Assembly (NCBI RefSeq): GCF_016185115.1
Contig: NZ_JACPOF010000004.1
Location: forward strand, 303,979 to 367,978
DNA length: 64,000 nucleotides
Reading direction: 5' to 3'
Source of the DNA: Polaromonas sp.
GTDB taxonomy: Bacteria; Pseudomonadota; Gammaproteobacteria; Burkholderiales; Burkholderiaceae_C
Shown: one piece after another, positions 7,615-17,380 of the stretch
Layout: each line of letters opens with the position of its first letter
Numbering within the stretch: the stretch's first letter is position 1
Translations under genes and position numbers: made by a program
Notes under the pieces: generated by a model
The model's input: the letters and a program-made list of their open reading frames with translations, nothing else
The model's database searches: none
What the model was told of the DNA's origin: nothing

Positions 7615-8451
7615 TTGTTTAAAAAATCATCTAAACGGGTACTGCCCGGTTTCAGGCTTACGCTCGGCTACACGGTCCTGTACCTGAGCCTGATTGTGCT
7701 GATTCCGATTTCTGCGCTGTTCTTCAAGACCTTCACGCTCACGCTTGACCAGTTCTGGTCAGCGGTGACGTCACCCCGTGTCATGGCGTCGTATCGCCTG
7801 ACTTTCGGGGCTTCATTTTTTGCGGCGCTGGTTAACCTGGTGTTTGGACTGTTGCTGGCCTGGGTGCTGGTGCGCTACAAATTTCCGGGCAAAAAGATTG
7901 TTGATGCACTCGTTGATTTGCCCTTTGCATTGCCAACCGCAGTCGCCGGCATTTCGCTGACCGCGATTCTGGCGGGCAACGGCTGGATAGGCCAGTACCT
8001 GGAGCCCATGGGCATCAAGCTGGCCTTCACGCCGGCCGGTGTTGTCATCGCGCTGATTTTTATCGGCCTGCCTTTTGTCGTGCGAACCGTTCAGCCGGTA
8101 CTTGAAGACGCTGAAAAAGAGCTTGAGGAAGCCGCCACATCGCTCGGTGCGAACCGCCTTCAGATTTTTACCAAAGTGATACTGCCGCACATCATGCCGG
8201 CATTGCTCACAGGTTTTGCAATGGCCTTTGCCCGTGCGATCGGTGAGTACGGCTCTGTCATTTTTATCGCCGGCAACATGCCCATGATTTCTGAAATCAC
8301 ACCGCTGATCATCATCGGCAAGCTTGAGCAGTACGACTATGCGGGTGCGACTGCTGTCGCTGTGGTGATGCTGGTGGTGTCGTTTCTGCTGCTGCTTGTG
8401 ATTAACGGTCTGCAGGCCTGGCAACGTCGTCATACCGGAGCACCAGCATGA
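7615..8451 (+). CDS. cysT: Sulfate/thiosulfate ABC transporter permease CysT (TTG start)
   Basis: One of two inner-membrane permeases of the sulfate importer (also called CysU). The 278-residue protein starts with [27 protein letters not shown], typical of CysT. It has about six membrane helices and carries the EAA coupling loop [24 protein letters not shown] near residues 168-191. [12 protein letters not shown] matches the family. The start is TTG at 7615 with AAGG about 9 bases upstream. The stop overlaps the cysW ATG (ATGA). Confidence 0.93.
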   Translation: MFKKSSKRVLPGFRLTLGYTVLYLSLIVLIPISALFFKTFTLTLDQFWSAVTSPRVMASYRLTFGASFFAALVNLVFGLLLAWVLVRYKFPGKKIVDALVDLPFALPTAVAGISLTAILAGNGWIGQYLEPMGIKLAFTPAGVVIALIFIGLPFVVRTVQPVLEDAEKELEEAATSLGANRLQIFTKVILPHIMPALLTGFAMAFARAIGEYGSVIFIAGNMPMISEITPLIIIGKLEQYDYAGATAVAVVMLVVSFLLLLVINGLQAWQRRHTGAPA

Positions 8452-9359
8452 GTGGTTTGAATTCCAATAGGCGCGAGACGATCAGCACGACAGAAGCCCC
8501 ATGGGTTCGTTACACGCTGACAGGCATAGCGCTTGTATTTGTGGTGCTATTCCTTATCCTGCCGCTGGCCGCCGTTTTCACCGAAGCCCTGCGCAAGGGT
8601 TTCGGTGCCTATCTTGAAGCCCTGAAAGAACCCGATGCATGGGCTGCCATCAAACTGACCCTGATTGCTGCGGCCATTTCAGTGCCCATGAACCTGGTGT
8701 TTGGTGTGGCGGCTGCATGGGCCATTGCGAAATACGAGTTTCGGGGCAAGTCTGTTCTGACGACCCTGGTAGACCTGCCGTTTTCGATCTCACCTGTGGT
8801 GGCTGGCCTGATTTATGTATTGATCTTCGGTGCACAGGGCTGGTTCGGCCCCTGGCTGCTGGCACATGACATCAAGATCATTTTTGCCGTGCCCGGTATC
8901 GTGCTCGCGACAGTGTTTGTGACCTTTCCCTTCATTGCGCGCGAGCTGATTCCCTTGATGCAGGCGCAGGGCAATGACGAGGAGCAGGCCGCCATTGTGC
9001 TGGGCGCCACCGGCTGGCAAACCTTCTGGCACGTGACCCTGCCCAACATCAAGTGGGGGCTGATTTACGGCGTGATCCTGTGTAACGCACGGGCCATGGG
9101 TGAGTTCGGCGCGGTGTCGGTCGTGTCCGGCCATATCCGCGGGCAGACCAACACATTGCCGCTGCATGTAGAGATTCTGTACAACGAATACCAGTCTGTC
9201 GCAGCCTTTGCCGTGGCCTCTTTGCTGGCAATCCTGGCGCTGGTCACACTGGTCATCAAGTCAATCGCCGAATGGCGCCACGAGCAGGACATGAAAGCCG
9301 CAGCAGACCTGCCACCCGAGCAGCCTCGCGCCATCGCACCTGCTGCCGCAGCCAGCTAA
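8448..9359 (+). CDS. cysW: Sulfate/thiosulfate ABC transporter permease CysW
   Basis: Second permease of the sulfate importer, pairing with CysT. It has 303 residues, about six membrane helices, and the motif [21 protein letters not shown] typical of CysW. The EAA loop is [24 protein letters not shown] near residues 177-200. The final 30 residues are a hydrophilic Ala/Pro-rich cytoplasmic tail. It is translationally coupled to cysT by a 4-base overlap and lies 18 bases before cysA. Confidence 0.95.
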   Translation: MSGLNSNRRETISTTEAPWVRYTLTGIALVFVVLFLILPLAAVFTEALRKGFGAYLEALKEPDAWAAIKLTLIAAAISVPMNLVFGVAAAWAIAKYEFRGKSVLTTLVDLPFSISPVVAGLIYVLIFGAQGWFGPWLLAHDIKIIFAVPGIVLATVFVTFPFIARELIPLMQAQGNDEEQAAIVLGATGWQTFWHVTLPNIKWGLIYGVILCNARAMGEFGAVSVVSGHIRGQTNTLPLHVEILYNEYQSVAAFAVASLLAILALVTLVIKSIAEWRHEQDMKAAADLPPEQPRAIAPAAAAS

Positions 9360-9377
9360 AGAGAATCAGGAAACACC

Positions 9378-10475
9378 ATGAGCATAGAAATACGCAACGT
9401 CAGCAAACATTTCGGCAACTTCCAGGCGCTGGGCGACGTCAGCCTCGATATTCATTCCGGCGAACTGGTTGCGCTGCTCGGCCCCTCGGGCTGCGGCAAG
9501 ACCACCTTGCTGCGCATCATTGCCGGGCTCGAAACGGCTGACCAGGGCAGCATTCTTTTCAGCGGCGAAGACACCACCGACGTGCACGTGCGCGAGCGCC
9601 AGGTCGGTTTCGTGTTCCAGCACTACGCGCTCTTCCGCCACATGACGGTGTTTGAAAACGTCGCCTTTGGCCTGCGCATGAAACCGCGCAACCAGCGGCC
9701 CAGCGAAGCGCAGATCAGGGAGAAAGTGCATTCGCTGCTGAACCTTGTGCAGCTCGACTGGCTGGCCGACCGCTTCCCCTCGCAGCTCTCGGGCGGCCAG
9801 CGCCAGCGGATTGCCCTGGCCAGGGCCCTGGCGGTTGAACCCAAGGTGCTGCTGCTCGACGAACCCTTCGGCGCGCTCGATGCCAAGGTGCGCAAGGAGT
9901 TGCGCCGCTGGCTGCGCCGCCTGCATGAAGACCTCAACGTCACCAGCATTTTTGTCACGCACGACCAGGAAGAAGCACTTGAAGTGGCCGACCGTGTGGT
10001 GCTGATGAACCAGGGCAAGGTCGAGCAGATTGGTTCACCGCAGCAGGTCTGGGATCATCCGGCCAGCCCGTTTGTCTATGGCTTTCTCGGTGATGTGAAC
10101 CTGTTTCATGGCCGTGCCCATGAAGGTGAAGTGCAACTGGAAGGCATACGCATCGACTCACCCGAACATGCAGGTGCCAAAGATGCCAAAGCCTTTGCCT
10201 ACGTTCGCCCGCACGATTTTGATGTGCAGCGTTACTCACCAGGCGCAGAAGGTATTGCCGCGCAACTCGTGCGCGCAATCGTCATTGGCCCGACGGCCAG
10301 GCTGGAACTGATTCCAGAAGAGCAGAAGCAGACCTCCAAAGGGTCTGACGAGGGCCTCATCGAGGTGCAGATATCCTCGCAGCAATACAAGGACATGGGC
10401 CTGCGTGAAGGCGACATGCTGGTTCTCACCCCTAAAAATGTGCGTGTGTTTGTGGAAGAGGGCGCGGGTATTTAA
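9378..10475 (+). CDS. cysA: Sulfate/thiosulfate ABC transporter ATP-binding protein CysA
   Basis: ATPase subunit powering CysTW. The 365-residue protein has Walker [10 protein letters not shown] near residues 35-43 and the Q-loop at FVFQHYALF. The ABC signature is [15 protein letters not shown] (about 136-150), Walker [13 protein letters not shown], and the switch His is in [17 protein letters not shown]-terminal TOBE-like domain follows from about residue 240 ([11 protein letters not shown]). It closes the operon hydrolase-sbp-cysT-cysW-cysA. No terminator is obvious immediately after it. Confidence 0.95.
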   Translation: MSIEIRNVSKHFGNFQALGDVSLDIHSGELVALLGPSGCGKTTLLRIIAGLETADQGSILFSGEDTTDVHVRERQVGFVFQHYALFRHMTVFENVAFGLRMKPRNQRPSEAQIREKVHSLLNLVQLDWLADRFPSQLSGGQRQRIALARALAVEPKVLLLDEPFGALDAKVRKELRRWLRRLHEDLNVTSIFVTHDQEEALEVADRVVLMNQGKVEQIGSPQQVWDHPASPFVYGFLGDVNLFHGRAHEGEVQLEGIRIDSPEHAGAKDAKAFAYVRPHDFDVQRYSPGAEGIAAQLVRAIVIGPTARLELIPEEQKQTSKGSDEGLIEVQISSQQYKDMGLREGDMLVLTPKNVRVFVEEGAGI

Positions 10476-10642
10476 AGAGCCCGCCCACCCGCTTCGGATT
10501 TGCCGCACAGAAGAGGTCGTCCATGCCCTACAAGACGCCCTGAAGGTTCATAGTGAAATATTTGAAGAGGCCCGGGACGCGTTGCCCCAAGCAACTCTCC
10601 AGGGCTCCTCTGTACAACATTCACTTTTGAGAGGGCATTCCC

Positions 10643-10918
10643 ATGTACAAACACACCACCATCGCTATCGCATTTGTTTCGCTCGGTATTCTTGGACTTA
10701 CAGCTTGCGACGTCAAAAAAACCCAGGAGGGTGACGTGACCTTGCCCAAGGTCGAAATCAATAAAACACAGGAAGGCAATGTCACGCTTCCCAAGTACGA
10801 TGTGACCACCCCTGATGTCAAAGTGACCACCACCGAGAAAACGGTGACGGTGCCGACGATCAAGTCGGAAGAAAAAACGATTGAAGTGCCCAAGGTAACA
10901 GTCACGCCGGCAAAGTAA
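10643..10918 (+). CDS. Small repeat-bearing lipoprotein, function unknown
   Basis: A 91-residue predicted lipoprotein. Its signal peptide ends in the lipobox LTAC, so the mature protein starts at Cys22. The mature part is low-complexity, rich in Lys, Thr and Val. It contains a duplicated unit (KKTQEGDVTLPKVEI, then NKTQEGNVTLPKYDV), followed by alternating T-V-P stretches. Beta-strand-rich surface or periplasmic packing is a guess. I do not recognise a named family. It stands alone between cysA and dsbB and has its own terminator. Confidence 0.75.
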   Translation: MYKHTTIAIAFVSLGILGLTACDVKKTQEGDVTLPKVEINKTQEGNVTLPKYDVTTPDVKVTTTEKTVTVPTIKSEEKTIEVPKVTVTPAK

Positions 10919-10935
10919 GCGGCATCCCGCTGGAA

Positions 10936-10959
10936 GCGCCCTCTTCATGAGGGCGTTTT
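10936..10959 (+). terminator. Rho-independent terminator after the small lipoprotein gene
   Basis: A 7-base stem CGCCCTC / GAGGGCG with a TTCAT loop is followed by TTTT, 18 bases after the stop codon. Confidence 0.8.
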
Positions 10960-11110
10960 CATTCATATGTGGCGTGTCCGGTTTTGTTCATTGCAAGGCC
11001 GGTTGCGCGACTCTTTCGGACATTACGTTTGCCTTCTGCGGGAACTAATCTCCAACACTGCTCACGAACTCCCAGACAATCCATAAAATGCTCGATAAAG
11101 AGGGATTCTG

Positions 11111-11617
11111 ATGTTCTTGAAGTATTTCGATGCCATGCCGCGCCGCGTGCTGGCGCTGACCGCAGTTGTATGTGTGGCGATGCTGGCTTTTGGCCTTTAC
11201 CTGCAGCATGTGGTGGGCCTTGAGCCTTGCCCCATGTGCATCGTTCAGCGTTACGCGCTGGTGCTGGTGGCTGTTTTTGCGGGCCTGACGGCCATCGGCA
11301 AAAGCCGCGGTGTGTTGATCGGCGGTTCTGCGCTGACACTCGTCATTGCCGGCTTTGGCGCTTTTGTTGCTGCACGACAAAGTTTTTTGCAGTGGTACCC
11401 GCCCGAAATAGCATCATGCGGCCGGGACTTCTACGGAATGATCGAAACTTTCCCGCTCAAGCGCGCCATTCCCATGATTTTCAAGGGCAGCGGTGACTGC
11501 ACCAGGATTGACTGGACCTTCCTGGGTGGCTCGATTGCCAACTGGTCCTTTGTCTGTTTTGTGGTCATCGCGCTGGTGATGCTGGCGCTGATAGTGCGCC
11601 AGGCCTCAAGGCGCTGA
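11111..11617 (+). CDS. dsbB: Disulfide bond formation protein DsbB
   Basis: Inner-membrane quinone reductase that reoxidises DsbA. The 168-residue protein has four predicted membrane helices. The first periplasmic loop carries the redox pair CPMC (about residues 40-43, in GLEPCPMCIVQRYAL). The second loop carries the Cys pair in ASCGRDF and SGDCTRI (about 102 and 127). The length is typical. The ATG at 11111 follows an AGAGGGA-like ribosome-binding site. It stands as a single gene upstream of the SOS cassette. Confidence 0.93.
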   Translation: MFLKYFDAMPRRVLALTAVVCVAMLAFGLYLQHVVGLEPCPMCIVQRYALVLVAVFAGLTAIGKSRGVLIGGSALTLVIAGFGAFVAARQSFLQWYPPEIASCGRDFYGMIETFPLKRAIPMIFKGSGDCTRIDWTFLGGSIANWSFVCFVVIALVMLALIVRQASRR

Positions 11618-11723
11618 GCTTCCGCCCGCAAGGGCATATCCCGTCGCCCGGGCCCGTCCGGAACATATGACGCACCCATCGGGCTGAAGCATTCTGTTTG
11701 CCAAATTTCAGGCAAGCCATATA

Positions 11724-11739
11724 CTGTACATAAATACAG
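11724..11739. promoter_or_regulatory. LexA (SOS) box upstream of imuA-imuB-dnaE2
   Basis: CTGTACATAAATACAG fits the E. coli-type SOS consensus CTGT-N8-ACAG perfectly and is AT-rich between the arms. It lies 20 bases before the imuA start codon, where a bound repressor would block transcription of the mutasome operon. Known LexA control of this cassette in other bacteria supports the call. Confidence 0.85.
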
Positions 11740-11759
11740 TATTTGTGTGGTCCTGAACT

Positions 11760-12572
11760 TTGTCCATTTTTTCATCCCAACCCCTGGACTGTGTGCTGTC
11801 CGATCCCGCCCATGCCGGTGTATGGCGCGCTGGAGAACTGGGCAGCGCCAGTGTCGTGACGGTGTGTACCGGCTATGCGGCACTGAACCGCGTGCTGTCG
11901 GGTGAGGGTTGGCCTCAAGGGGCGCTGATTGAGGTTTTACAGCCGCAGGCAGGCCAGCATGAGTGGGGTTTGATTGCGCCTGCGCTGGCTGCCTTGCAGC
12001 TTCAGGAGGCCGCGAAACTGCTTGTACTGGTTGGCGCACCTTACCTGCCTTTTGCGCCTGCACTGGGTGCGCGGCAAATCCACATGCAGCGCATGTTGTC
12101 CATCCATGCCCCAGCCGGCCAGGCGCCTTCACTGCTCTGGGCTACGCGTGAGGCATTGCAGTGCGCCGATGTGGCCGCTGTACTGGCCTGGCTGCCTGAT
12201 GCACGCAGCGCGCACCTGCGCCGCCTGCAGATTGCAGCACATGCGCACAACAAGCTGCTCTTTGTCTTCAGGCCGCTGCGTGCACAAACCGAGTCCTCAC
12301 CGGCACCGCTGCGCCTTCTGCTGGAGGGCGCCGTCGATGATGGTGGCAACCTGCTGGTTCATGTGCTCAAGCGCCGTGGCCCGCCCCTGGCTGCGCCTGT
12401 GCTGTTGGACACACGCCCGGCGCGGCTGTCCGGGCTGATCGCTGCGAGTCGTGAAAGGCTGCGCCTCAAGCGTGAGGAAACCTCCCCCACGCTGCCTTCT
12501 TTTGTCTCTGCTTCACCGTCGATTGCCGTTCATGCGTTGCTGGATCGCATTGCACACCTCGATCATCACTGA
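11760..12572 (+). CDS. imuA: ImuA, SOS mutasome accessory protein (TTG start)
   Basis: A RecA/SulA-like accessory protein for induced mutagenesis with ImuB and DnaE2. It has 270 residues. GYAALNRVLSGEGWPQGALIEVLQPQAG near residues 40-67 resembles the ImuA start of the RecA-like fold, where a Walker A would lie; no canonical GxxxxGKT is present. The region around LLVLVGAPYLPFAPAL matches the family core. The start is probably TTG at 11760, only 20 bases after the LexA box; a GTG at codon 12 is an alternative. The 3' end overlaps imuB by 41 bases in another frame. Confidence 0.85.
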   Translation: MSIFSSQPLDCVLSDPAHAGVWRAGELGSASVVTVCTGYAALNRVLSGEGWPQGALIEVLQPQAGQHEWGLIAPALAALQLQEAAKLLVLVGAPYLPFAPALGARQIHMQRMLSIHAPAGQAPSLLWATREALQCADVAAVLAWLPDARSAHLRRLQIAAHAHNKLLFVFRPLRAQTESSPAPLRLLLEGAVDDGGNLLVHVLKRRGPPLAAPVLLDTRPARLSGLIAASRERLRLKREETSPTLPSFVSASPSIAVHALLDRIAHLDHH

Positions 12573-13959
12573 GGCTGCGCAGCCGGTGATGGACGAAACC
12601 ACTGCACAGAAGGCGGTGGCCAGCATCGCGCTGGGTTTCACGCCCCGGGTGGCGCTGGTGGATGAGTCCGTGCTTATGGATGTGACCGGCAGCCTGCGCC
12701 TGTTCGGTGGGCTTGCGTGCCTGATGCAGCTGCTTGAGCGGCAATTGAAGGTTTTTTTTGAATCAAACCGGCTTGATGCACTGACCGTGCGGACGCAAGG
12801 CGCGACATCGCTGATTGCGCTGGGCCGTTTGCGGGTGCTGCAGGAGCAGGGTGCCCGGCCTGACGCCGCCAGAAAACGGGTGGCTGATCTGCCCATGCAC
12901 ACGCTGACAGCCGCGCGTGCGCACCTGGGCGTGCTGGAGCGTATTGGTTGCCGTACCTGGGACGACCTGCTTCGCCTGCCGCGCGACGGCATGGCGCGGC
13001 GTTTTGACGCTGCACTGCTGGAGGCTCTTGACCGGGCACGGGGCGCTGTAGCTGATGACTACGCATGGCTGGTGTTGCCTGAACACTTTGAAGAAAAGCT
13101 GGAGCTTGATGCGCTGGTCGAACACGCGCCTGCGCTGATGGCTGGCATCGAACGTTTGCTGGTCAAGCTGCAGGCCTGGCTGCTGGGCCGGCAGAGCGGG
13201 CTGTGCGCACTGAAAGTCACCTGGCATCTGGACAAACGGCGCGATGTTGCGCCCACGGGTGAACTTGACATCCGCACCGCCAACCCGGCGCAGGACCTGC
13301 GCCACATGACGCGGCTGGTCTCAGAGCATCTGGCGCAACAAACGCTGCCTGCGCCCGTGCACTCGGTGAGCCTGCAGTCGCTGATCACCGAGTCGCTGGC
13401 TGATGCAGCTGCAGCTACCGGCAGCCTGCTGATGGAGGCGCGCAAGCATGGCGATGGTGCGCTTGAGCTGGTCGAGCGTTTGAGTGCGCGTCTGGGCGAT
13501 GACAACGTGCTGGCCTGGCAAGCATGCGCAGACCACAGGCCGGAAGAGATGCAGCGCTGGATTCATGCGCGGGATGCCATCAGGTCAATGACGCTTCCCG
13601 CACGCCTGGCAGGCAGCAGAAAACGGGGGCGTGATGAAAAAAATCCTGAAGCTTCTGCGGCCGGTACAAGAACTGATGCGTTGTATCCCGCCTGGCTGCT
13701 CAGGCAGCCACTCAGGCTGAAGTCCGCCGGTGAAAGCCCGGTGTACCAGGGGGCATTGAGGCAACTCGCAGGCCCGCAGCGGCTGGAGGCCCCCTTGTGG
13801 TTGCGCTCAGGTGGCGAAACAAGGCCGCGCGTACTGCGTGACTATTTCATCTACCGCAGCGAGCAGGGCAGCCTGTTGTGGATTTTTCGCGAGCGTCTGG
13901 GGCGGCCTTCCGACACGCTGCGGCAGCACGCCTGGTACCTGCACGGCTTTTTTGCCTGA
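12532..13959 (+). CDS. imuB: ImuB, catalytically inactive Y-family polymerase-like protein
   Basis: Hub protein linking ImuA, DnaE2 and the beta clamp. The chosen start gives MRCWIALH, like the family N-terminus, and 475 residues. The conserved ALGFTPRVALVDESVLMDVTGSLRLFGG arrives by about residue 33-60, so the N-terminal palm is short compared with longer ImuB proteins, and the first acidic catalytic site is absent. The little-finger region and C-terminal ImuB part (VLRDYFIYRSEQGSLLWIFRERLG) are intact. I recall short N-termini in Comamonadaceae homologues, so this may be clade-normal. It overlaps imuA by 41 bases and lies 6 bases from dnaE2. Confidence 0.85.
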   Translation: MRCWIALHTSIITEAAQPVMDETTAQKAVASIALGFTPRVALVDESVLMDVTGSLRLFGGLACLMQLLERQLKVFFESNRLDALTVRTQGATSLIALGRLRVLQEQGARPDAARKRVADLPMHTLTAARAHLGVLERIGCRTWDDLLRLPRDGMARRFDAALLEALDRARGAVADDYAWLVLPEHFEEKLELDALVEHAPALMAGIERLLVKLQAWLLGRQSGLCALKVTWHLDKRRDVAPTGELDIRTANPAQDLRHMTRLVSEHLAQQTLPAPVHSVSLQSLITESLADAAAATGSLLMEARKHGDGALELVERLSARLGDDNVLAWQACADHRPEEMQRWIHARDAIRSMTLPARLAGSRKRGRDEKNPEASAAGTRTDALYPAWLLRQPLRLKSAGESPVYQGALRQLAGPQRLEAPLWLRSGGETRPRVLRDYFIYRSEQGSLLWIFRERLGRPSDTLRQHAWYLHGFFA

Positions 13960-13965
13960 ATACAC

Positions 13966-16900
13966 ATGCTGCCCGGCCTTCTGCCCGAATATGCCGAGCT
14001 GCACGCGCTCAGCAACTTCAGCTTCCAGCGTGGCGCATCCCATGCGCAGGAACTGGTGGAGCGTGCATCGGCATTGGGCTACCGGGCTCTCGCCATCACC
14101 GACGAATGTTCCGTGTCGGGTGTGGTGCGGGCGCATGAAGCCGCCAAAGAGACTGGCCTGAAGCTCATCCCCGGAGCGGAATTCCTGGTGCAGGCAGGCA
14201 GTGATTCTGAAAACTTCCGGCTGGTGGTGCTTCCCCACAATGCGCAAGGCTGGGGCAACCTGTGCGAGTTCATCACCACTGCCAGGCAGATCGGGGATGG
14301 CGCGGGGAAGCACGTGGAGAAGGGCGGCTATCGCGTGGCTCTCGGCATCACTGATTTTGCTGTCCTGGCCGATTGCGAGGTGCTGCTTTCGCCGCTGCCC
14401 GGGCCTGTGGATGTGGGCGCCCTGTGCCGTCATGCGGAGTGGGCTCTCGATATTTTTGGCCAACGCTGCTGGCTGGCGATAGAGCTGTGGCAGGGCATGG
14501 ACGATGCACTGCGCCTGTCGCAGTTGCGCGAAGTGTCGCGCTGCAGCGGCCTGCCCGCGCTGGCCGCAGGCAATGTGCACATGCACCAGCGTTCACGCAA
14601 GCCGCTGCATGATGTGCTTACAGCTATCAGGCTTGGCAAGACGGTGCATGAGTGCGGCTTTGAACTGCAGGGCAATGCCGAGGCACACCTGCGGCCCCGC
14701 ATGCGGCTGGCCGATATTTACCCGGCAGACTTGCTGCGCGCCACGCTGGAGGTTGCCTCACGCTGCACCTTCAGCCTCGATGAAATCCGCAATCTCTACC
14801 GTTACCCGCAGGAAGACATGGTGCCGCCTGAAGAAACCCCGGCCTTTTGCCTCAGGCGCATCACCTGGCAGGGCGCCCACAAGCGCTACCCCGGCCGCAT
14901 CCCCCGAAAAATCTGCAGGCAACTGAGCCTTGAACTGGCCCTGATTGAAGAGCTTGAATACGAGATGTTCTTCATCACTGTGCATGACATCGTGCGCTTT
15001 GCACGCAGCCAGGGCATTCTTTGCCAGGGCCGGGGGTCGGCCGCCAATTCGGCGGTCTGTTATTGCCTGGGTGTTACAGCCATCGACCCCTCCGAGAGCA
15101 ATCTGCTGTTCGAGCGCTTCATCAGCCGCGAACGCCGCGAGCCGCCCGACATAGATGTGGACTTTGAACACCAGCGGCGTGAAGAGGTCATCCAGTACAT
15201 CTACGGCAAATACGGCCATGACCGCGCAGCCATTGCGGCCACGGTCATCTGCTACCGTGCGCGCAGTGCAGTACGCGACGTCGGCAAGGCGCTGGGGGTT
15301 CCGCTTGAGACGATCGAGAAGTATGCGGGTGAGCATTTCTGGTTCGACGGCAGCAAGGTGCTGCGCGAAAAGCTTGAAGAAACCGGCCTTGAAGGCGGCG
15401 CAGGCCAGGTGCTGCAGTGGCTGGAGCTTTCACTGCTGTTGATGGCGTATTACCCTGACCCTGAAGATGAAATTGCCGAGGCGGATGACGGCAAAAAACG
15501 CGAACAGGCCAGGCCCGCTTTCCCGCGCCATTTAAGCCAGCACGTGGGCGGTTTTGTTCTCACGCAGGGGAAGCTGACAAGGCTGGTGCCGGTGCAACCC
15601 GCCAGCATGGACAACCGGCGCATCATTCAGTGGGAGAAGGACGACCTGGAAGCCATGGGCCTGCTCAAGGTTGATGTGCTCGCGCTGGGCATGTTGTCGG
15701 CCCTGCAAAGATGTTTTGCCCTGGTGAACCAGACCCGGGCTACCGACCTGCAGATGCACACCCTGCCGCTGGAAGATCAGCCAACCTACGACATGATTTG
15801 CGAGGCCGATACGGTCGGCGTGTTCCAGATTGAAAGCCGGGCGCAGATGTCCATGTTGCCGCGCCTGCGGCCGCGCAACTATTACGACCTGGTGGTGGAG
15901 GTTGCCATCGTGCGGCCGGGCCCCATACAGGGCGGCATGGTGCATCCTTACCTCAAGGCGCGCGAGACCCTCAGAAACGGCGGCGAGATCAAATCTGAAT
16001 ATCCGGCACTCAACCCGGCGCTGGAGCGCACTTTTGGCATCCCGATTTTTCAGGAGCAGGTGATGCAGATCGCCATGATCGCGGCCGACTTCACACCCGG
16101 CGAGGCCGATGCCCTGCGCCGTGCCATGGCGGCCTGGAAGCGCAAGGGCGGGGTAGGGCACTTTCACAGGCGGCTGGTCGATGCCATGGTTAAAAACGGC
16201 TATAGCCTTGAATTTGCCGAGCGCATCTTCAGCCAGATCAAGGGTTTTGGCGACTACGGCTTTCCAGAAAGCCATGCCGCCAGTTTTGCCAAGCTGGTGT
16301 ATGTGAGTTGCTGGCTCAAATGCCATGAGCCCGCGTGTTTTCTGGCGGCCATGGTCAACTCCTACCCGCTGGGTTTTTATTCACCGGGGCAACTGGTGCA
16401 GGATGCCCGCAACCATGGCGTTGAAGTGAGGGCGGTGGATGTCATGCACAGCGAATGGGACTGCACGCTGGAGCCTGCGGCACAGGATGCGATGCGTGAG
16501 CGCTATCCGGCCATCCGTGAAAACCAGCCCGCAGTGCGCCTCGGTTTGCGATTGGTGGGCAGCCTGCCCGAAGCTGCAGCCGTGCGCATCATGCAGGCGC
16601 GGGCACAGGCTGCTTTCACCTCGACCGAAGACCTGGTATCACGTGCCCGCCTCAGCACCCTTGAGATCAACGCACTGGCTGCCGCCGATGCGCTGATGGC
16701 GCTGGCCGGTCACAGGCGCCAGCAGGTCTGGGAGGCCTCGGCCATCAAGCCCGCACCGCTGCTCCTGAAATCAGTACCTACCTTCGAGACTCCTTTGGCC
16801 CTGCCCGATACCCCCGAGGGCGAAAACATCCTGTTCGATTACAAGTCCACAGGCCTGACCCTGCGCCGCCACCCTCTGGCCCTGCTGCGCCAGAAACTGG

Positions 16901-17259
16901 CCAAACGCGGCCTGCTCAATGCGGGTGAACTCAATGCCCTGCCTGACGGTGTTGAAGTCTCAGCTTGCGGCATCGTTACCGTGCGCCAGCAGCCACAAAC
17001 CGCCAACGGCACGATATTTGTGACGATTGAAGACGAGACCGGCCCGGTCAATGTCATCGTCTGGAAATCCCTGCGCGAAACCCAGCGGATGGAGGTGCTG
17101 CATGCCCGTCTGCTGGCGGTGCATGGCATCTGGCAGCGCAGCGAGGAAAGCGGCACCGCCAAAGGCTACGGCGCGGTACGCAATCTGGTTGCCCGGCGGC
17201 TGGAAGACCTGACGCCGCTGCTGGGGCGGCTGGGCACCAGCAGCCGTGATTTTCATTGA
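13966..17259 (+). CDS. dnaE2: Error-prone DNA polymerase DnaE2
   Basis: SOS-induced C-family DNA polymerase of the ImuA/ImuB mutasome. It has 1097 residues, normal for DnaE2. The PHP domain opens with YAELHALSNFSFQRGASH (residues 8-25). The palm has the GRGSAANSAVCYCLGVTAIDP block (about 350) and PPDIDVDFEHQRREEVIQY with the catalytic aspartates (about 395). A helix-hairpin-helix/tail region and an OB-fold (VTVRQQPQTANGTIFVTIEDETG, about 1005-1027) follow. It is the last gene of the LexA-controlled operon. Confidence 0.95.
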   Translation: MLPGLLPEYAELHALSNFSFQRGASHAQELVERASALGYRALAITDECSVSGVVRAHEAAKETGLKLIPGAEFLVQAGSDSENFRLVVLPHNAQGWGNLCEFITTARQIGDGAGKHVEKGGYRVALGITDFAVLADCEVLLSPLPGPVDVGALCRHAEWALDIFGQRCWLAIELWQGMDDALRLSQLREVSRCSGLPALAAGNVHMHQRSRKPLHDVLTAIRLGKTVHECGFELQGNAEAHLRPRMRLADIYPADLLRATLEVASRCTFSLDEIRNLYRYPQEDMVPPEETPAFCLRRITWQGAHKRYPGRIPRKICRQLSLELALIEELEYEMFFITVHDIVRFARSQGILCQGRGSAANSAVCYCLGVTAIDPSESNLLFERFISRERREPPDIDVDFEHQRREEVIQYIYGKYGHDRAAIAATVICYRARSAVRDVGKALGVPLETIEKYAGEHFWFDGSKVLREKLEETGLEGGAGQVLQWLELSLLLMAYYPDPEDEIAEADDGKKREQARPAFPRHLSQHVGGFVLTQGKLTRLVPVQPASMDNRRIIQWEKDDLEAMGLLKVDVLALGMLSALQRCFALVNQTRATDLQMHTLPLEDQPTYDMICEADTVGVFQIESRAQMSMLPRLRPRNYYDLVVEVAIVRPGPIQGGMVHPYLKARETLRNGGEIKSEYPALNPALERTFGIPIFQEQVMQIAMIAADFTPGEADALRRAMAAWKRKGGVGHFHRRLVDAMVKNGYSLEFAERIFSQIKGFGDYGFPESHAASFAKLVYVSCWLKCHEPACFLAAMVNSYPLGFYSPGQLVQDARNHGVEVRAVDVMHSEWDCTLEPAAQDAMRERYPAIRENQPAVRLGLRLVGSLPEAAAVRIMQARAQAAFTSTEDLVSRARLSTLEINALAAADALMALAGHRRQQVWEASAIKPAPLLLKSVPTFETPLALPDTPEGENILFDYKSTGLTLRRHPLALLRQKLAKRGLLNAGELNALPDGVEVSACGIVTVRQQPQTANGTIFVTIEDETGPVNVIVWKSLRETQRMEVLHARLLAVHGIWQRSEESGTAKGYGAVRNLVARRLEDLTPLLGRLGTSSRDFH

Positions 17260-17380
17260 AGCGCCATAGCGCCGAACTTTTGTAACGACCCTGAATCAAC
17301 TACCTGTGGCCTTCCGCTATTCTTGGGCCATTGCTTTCAATTACGGGTCATTTTTCGTCACTCTTCACCTCCAGAACAAC

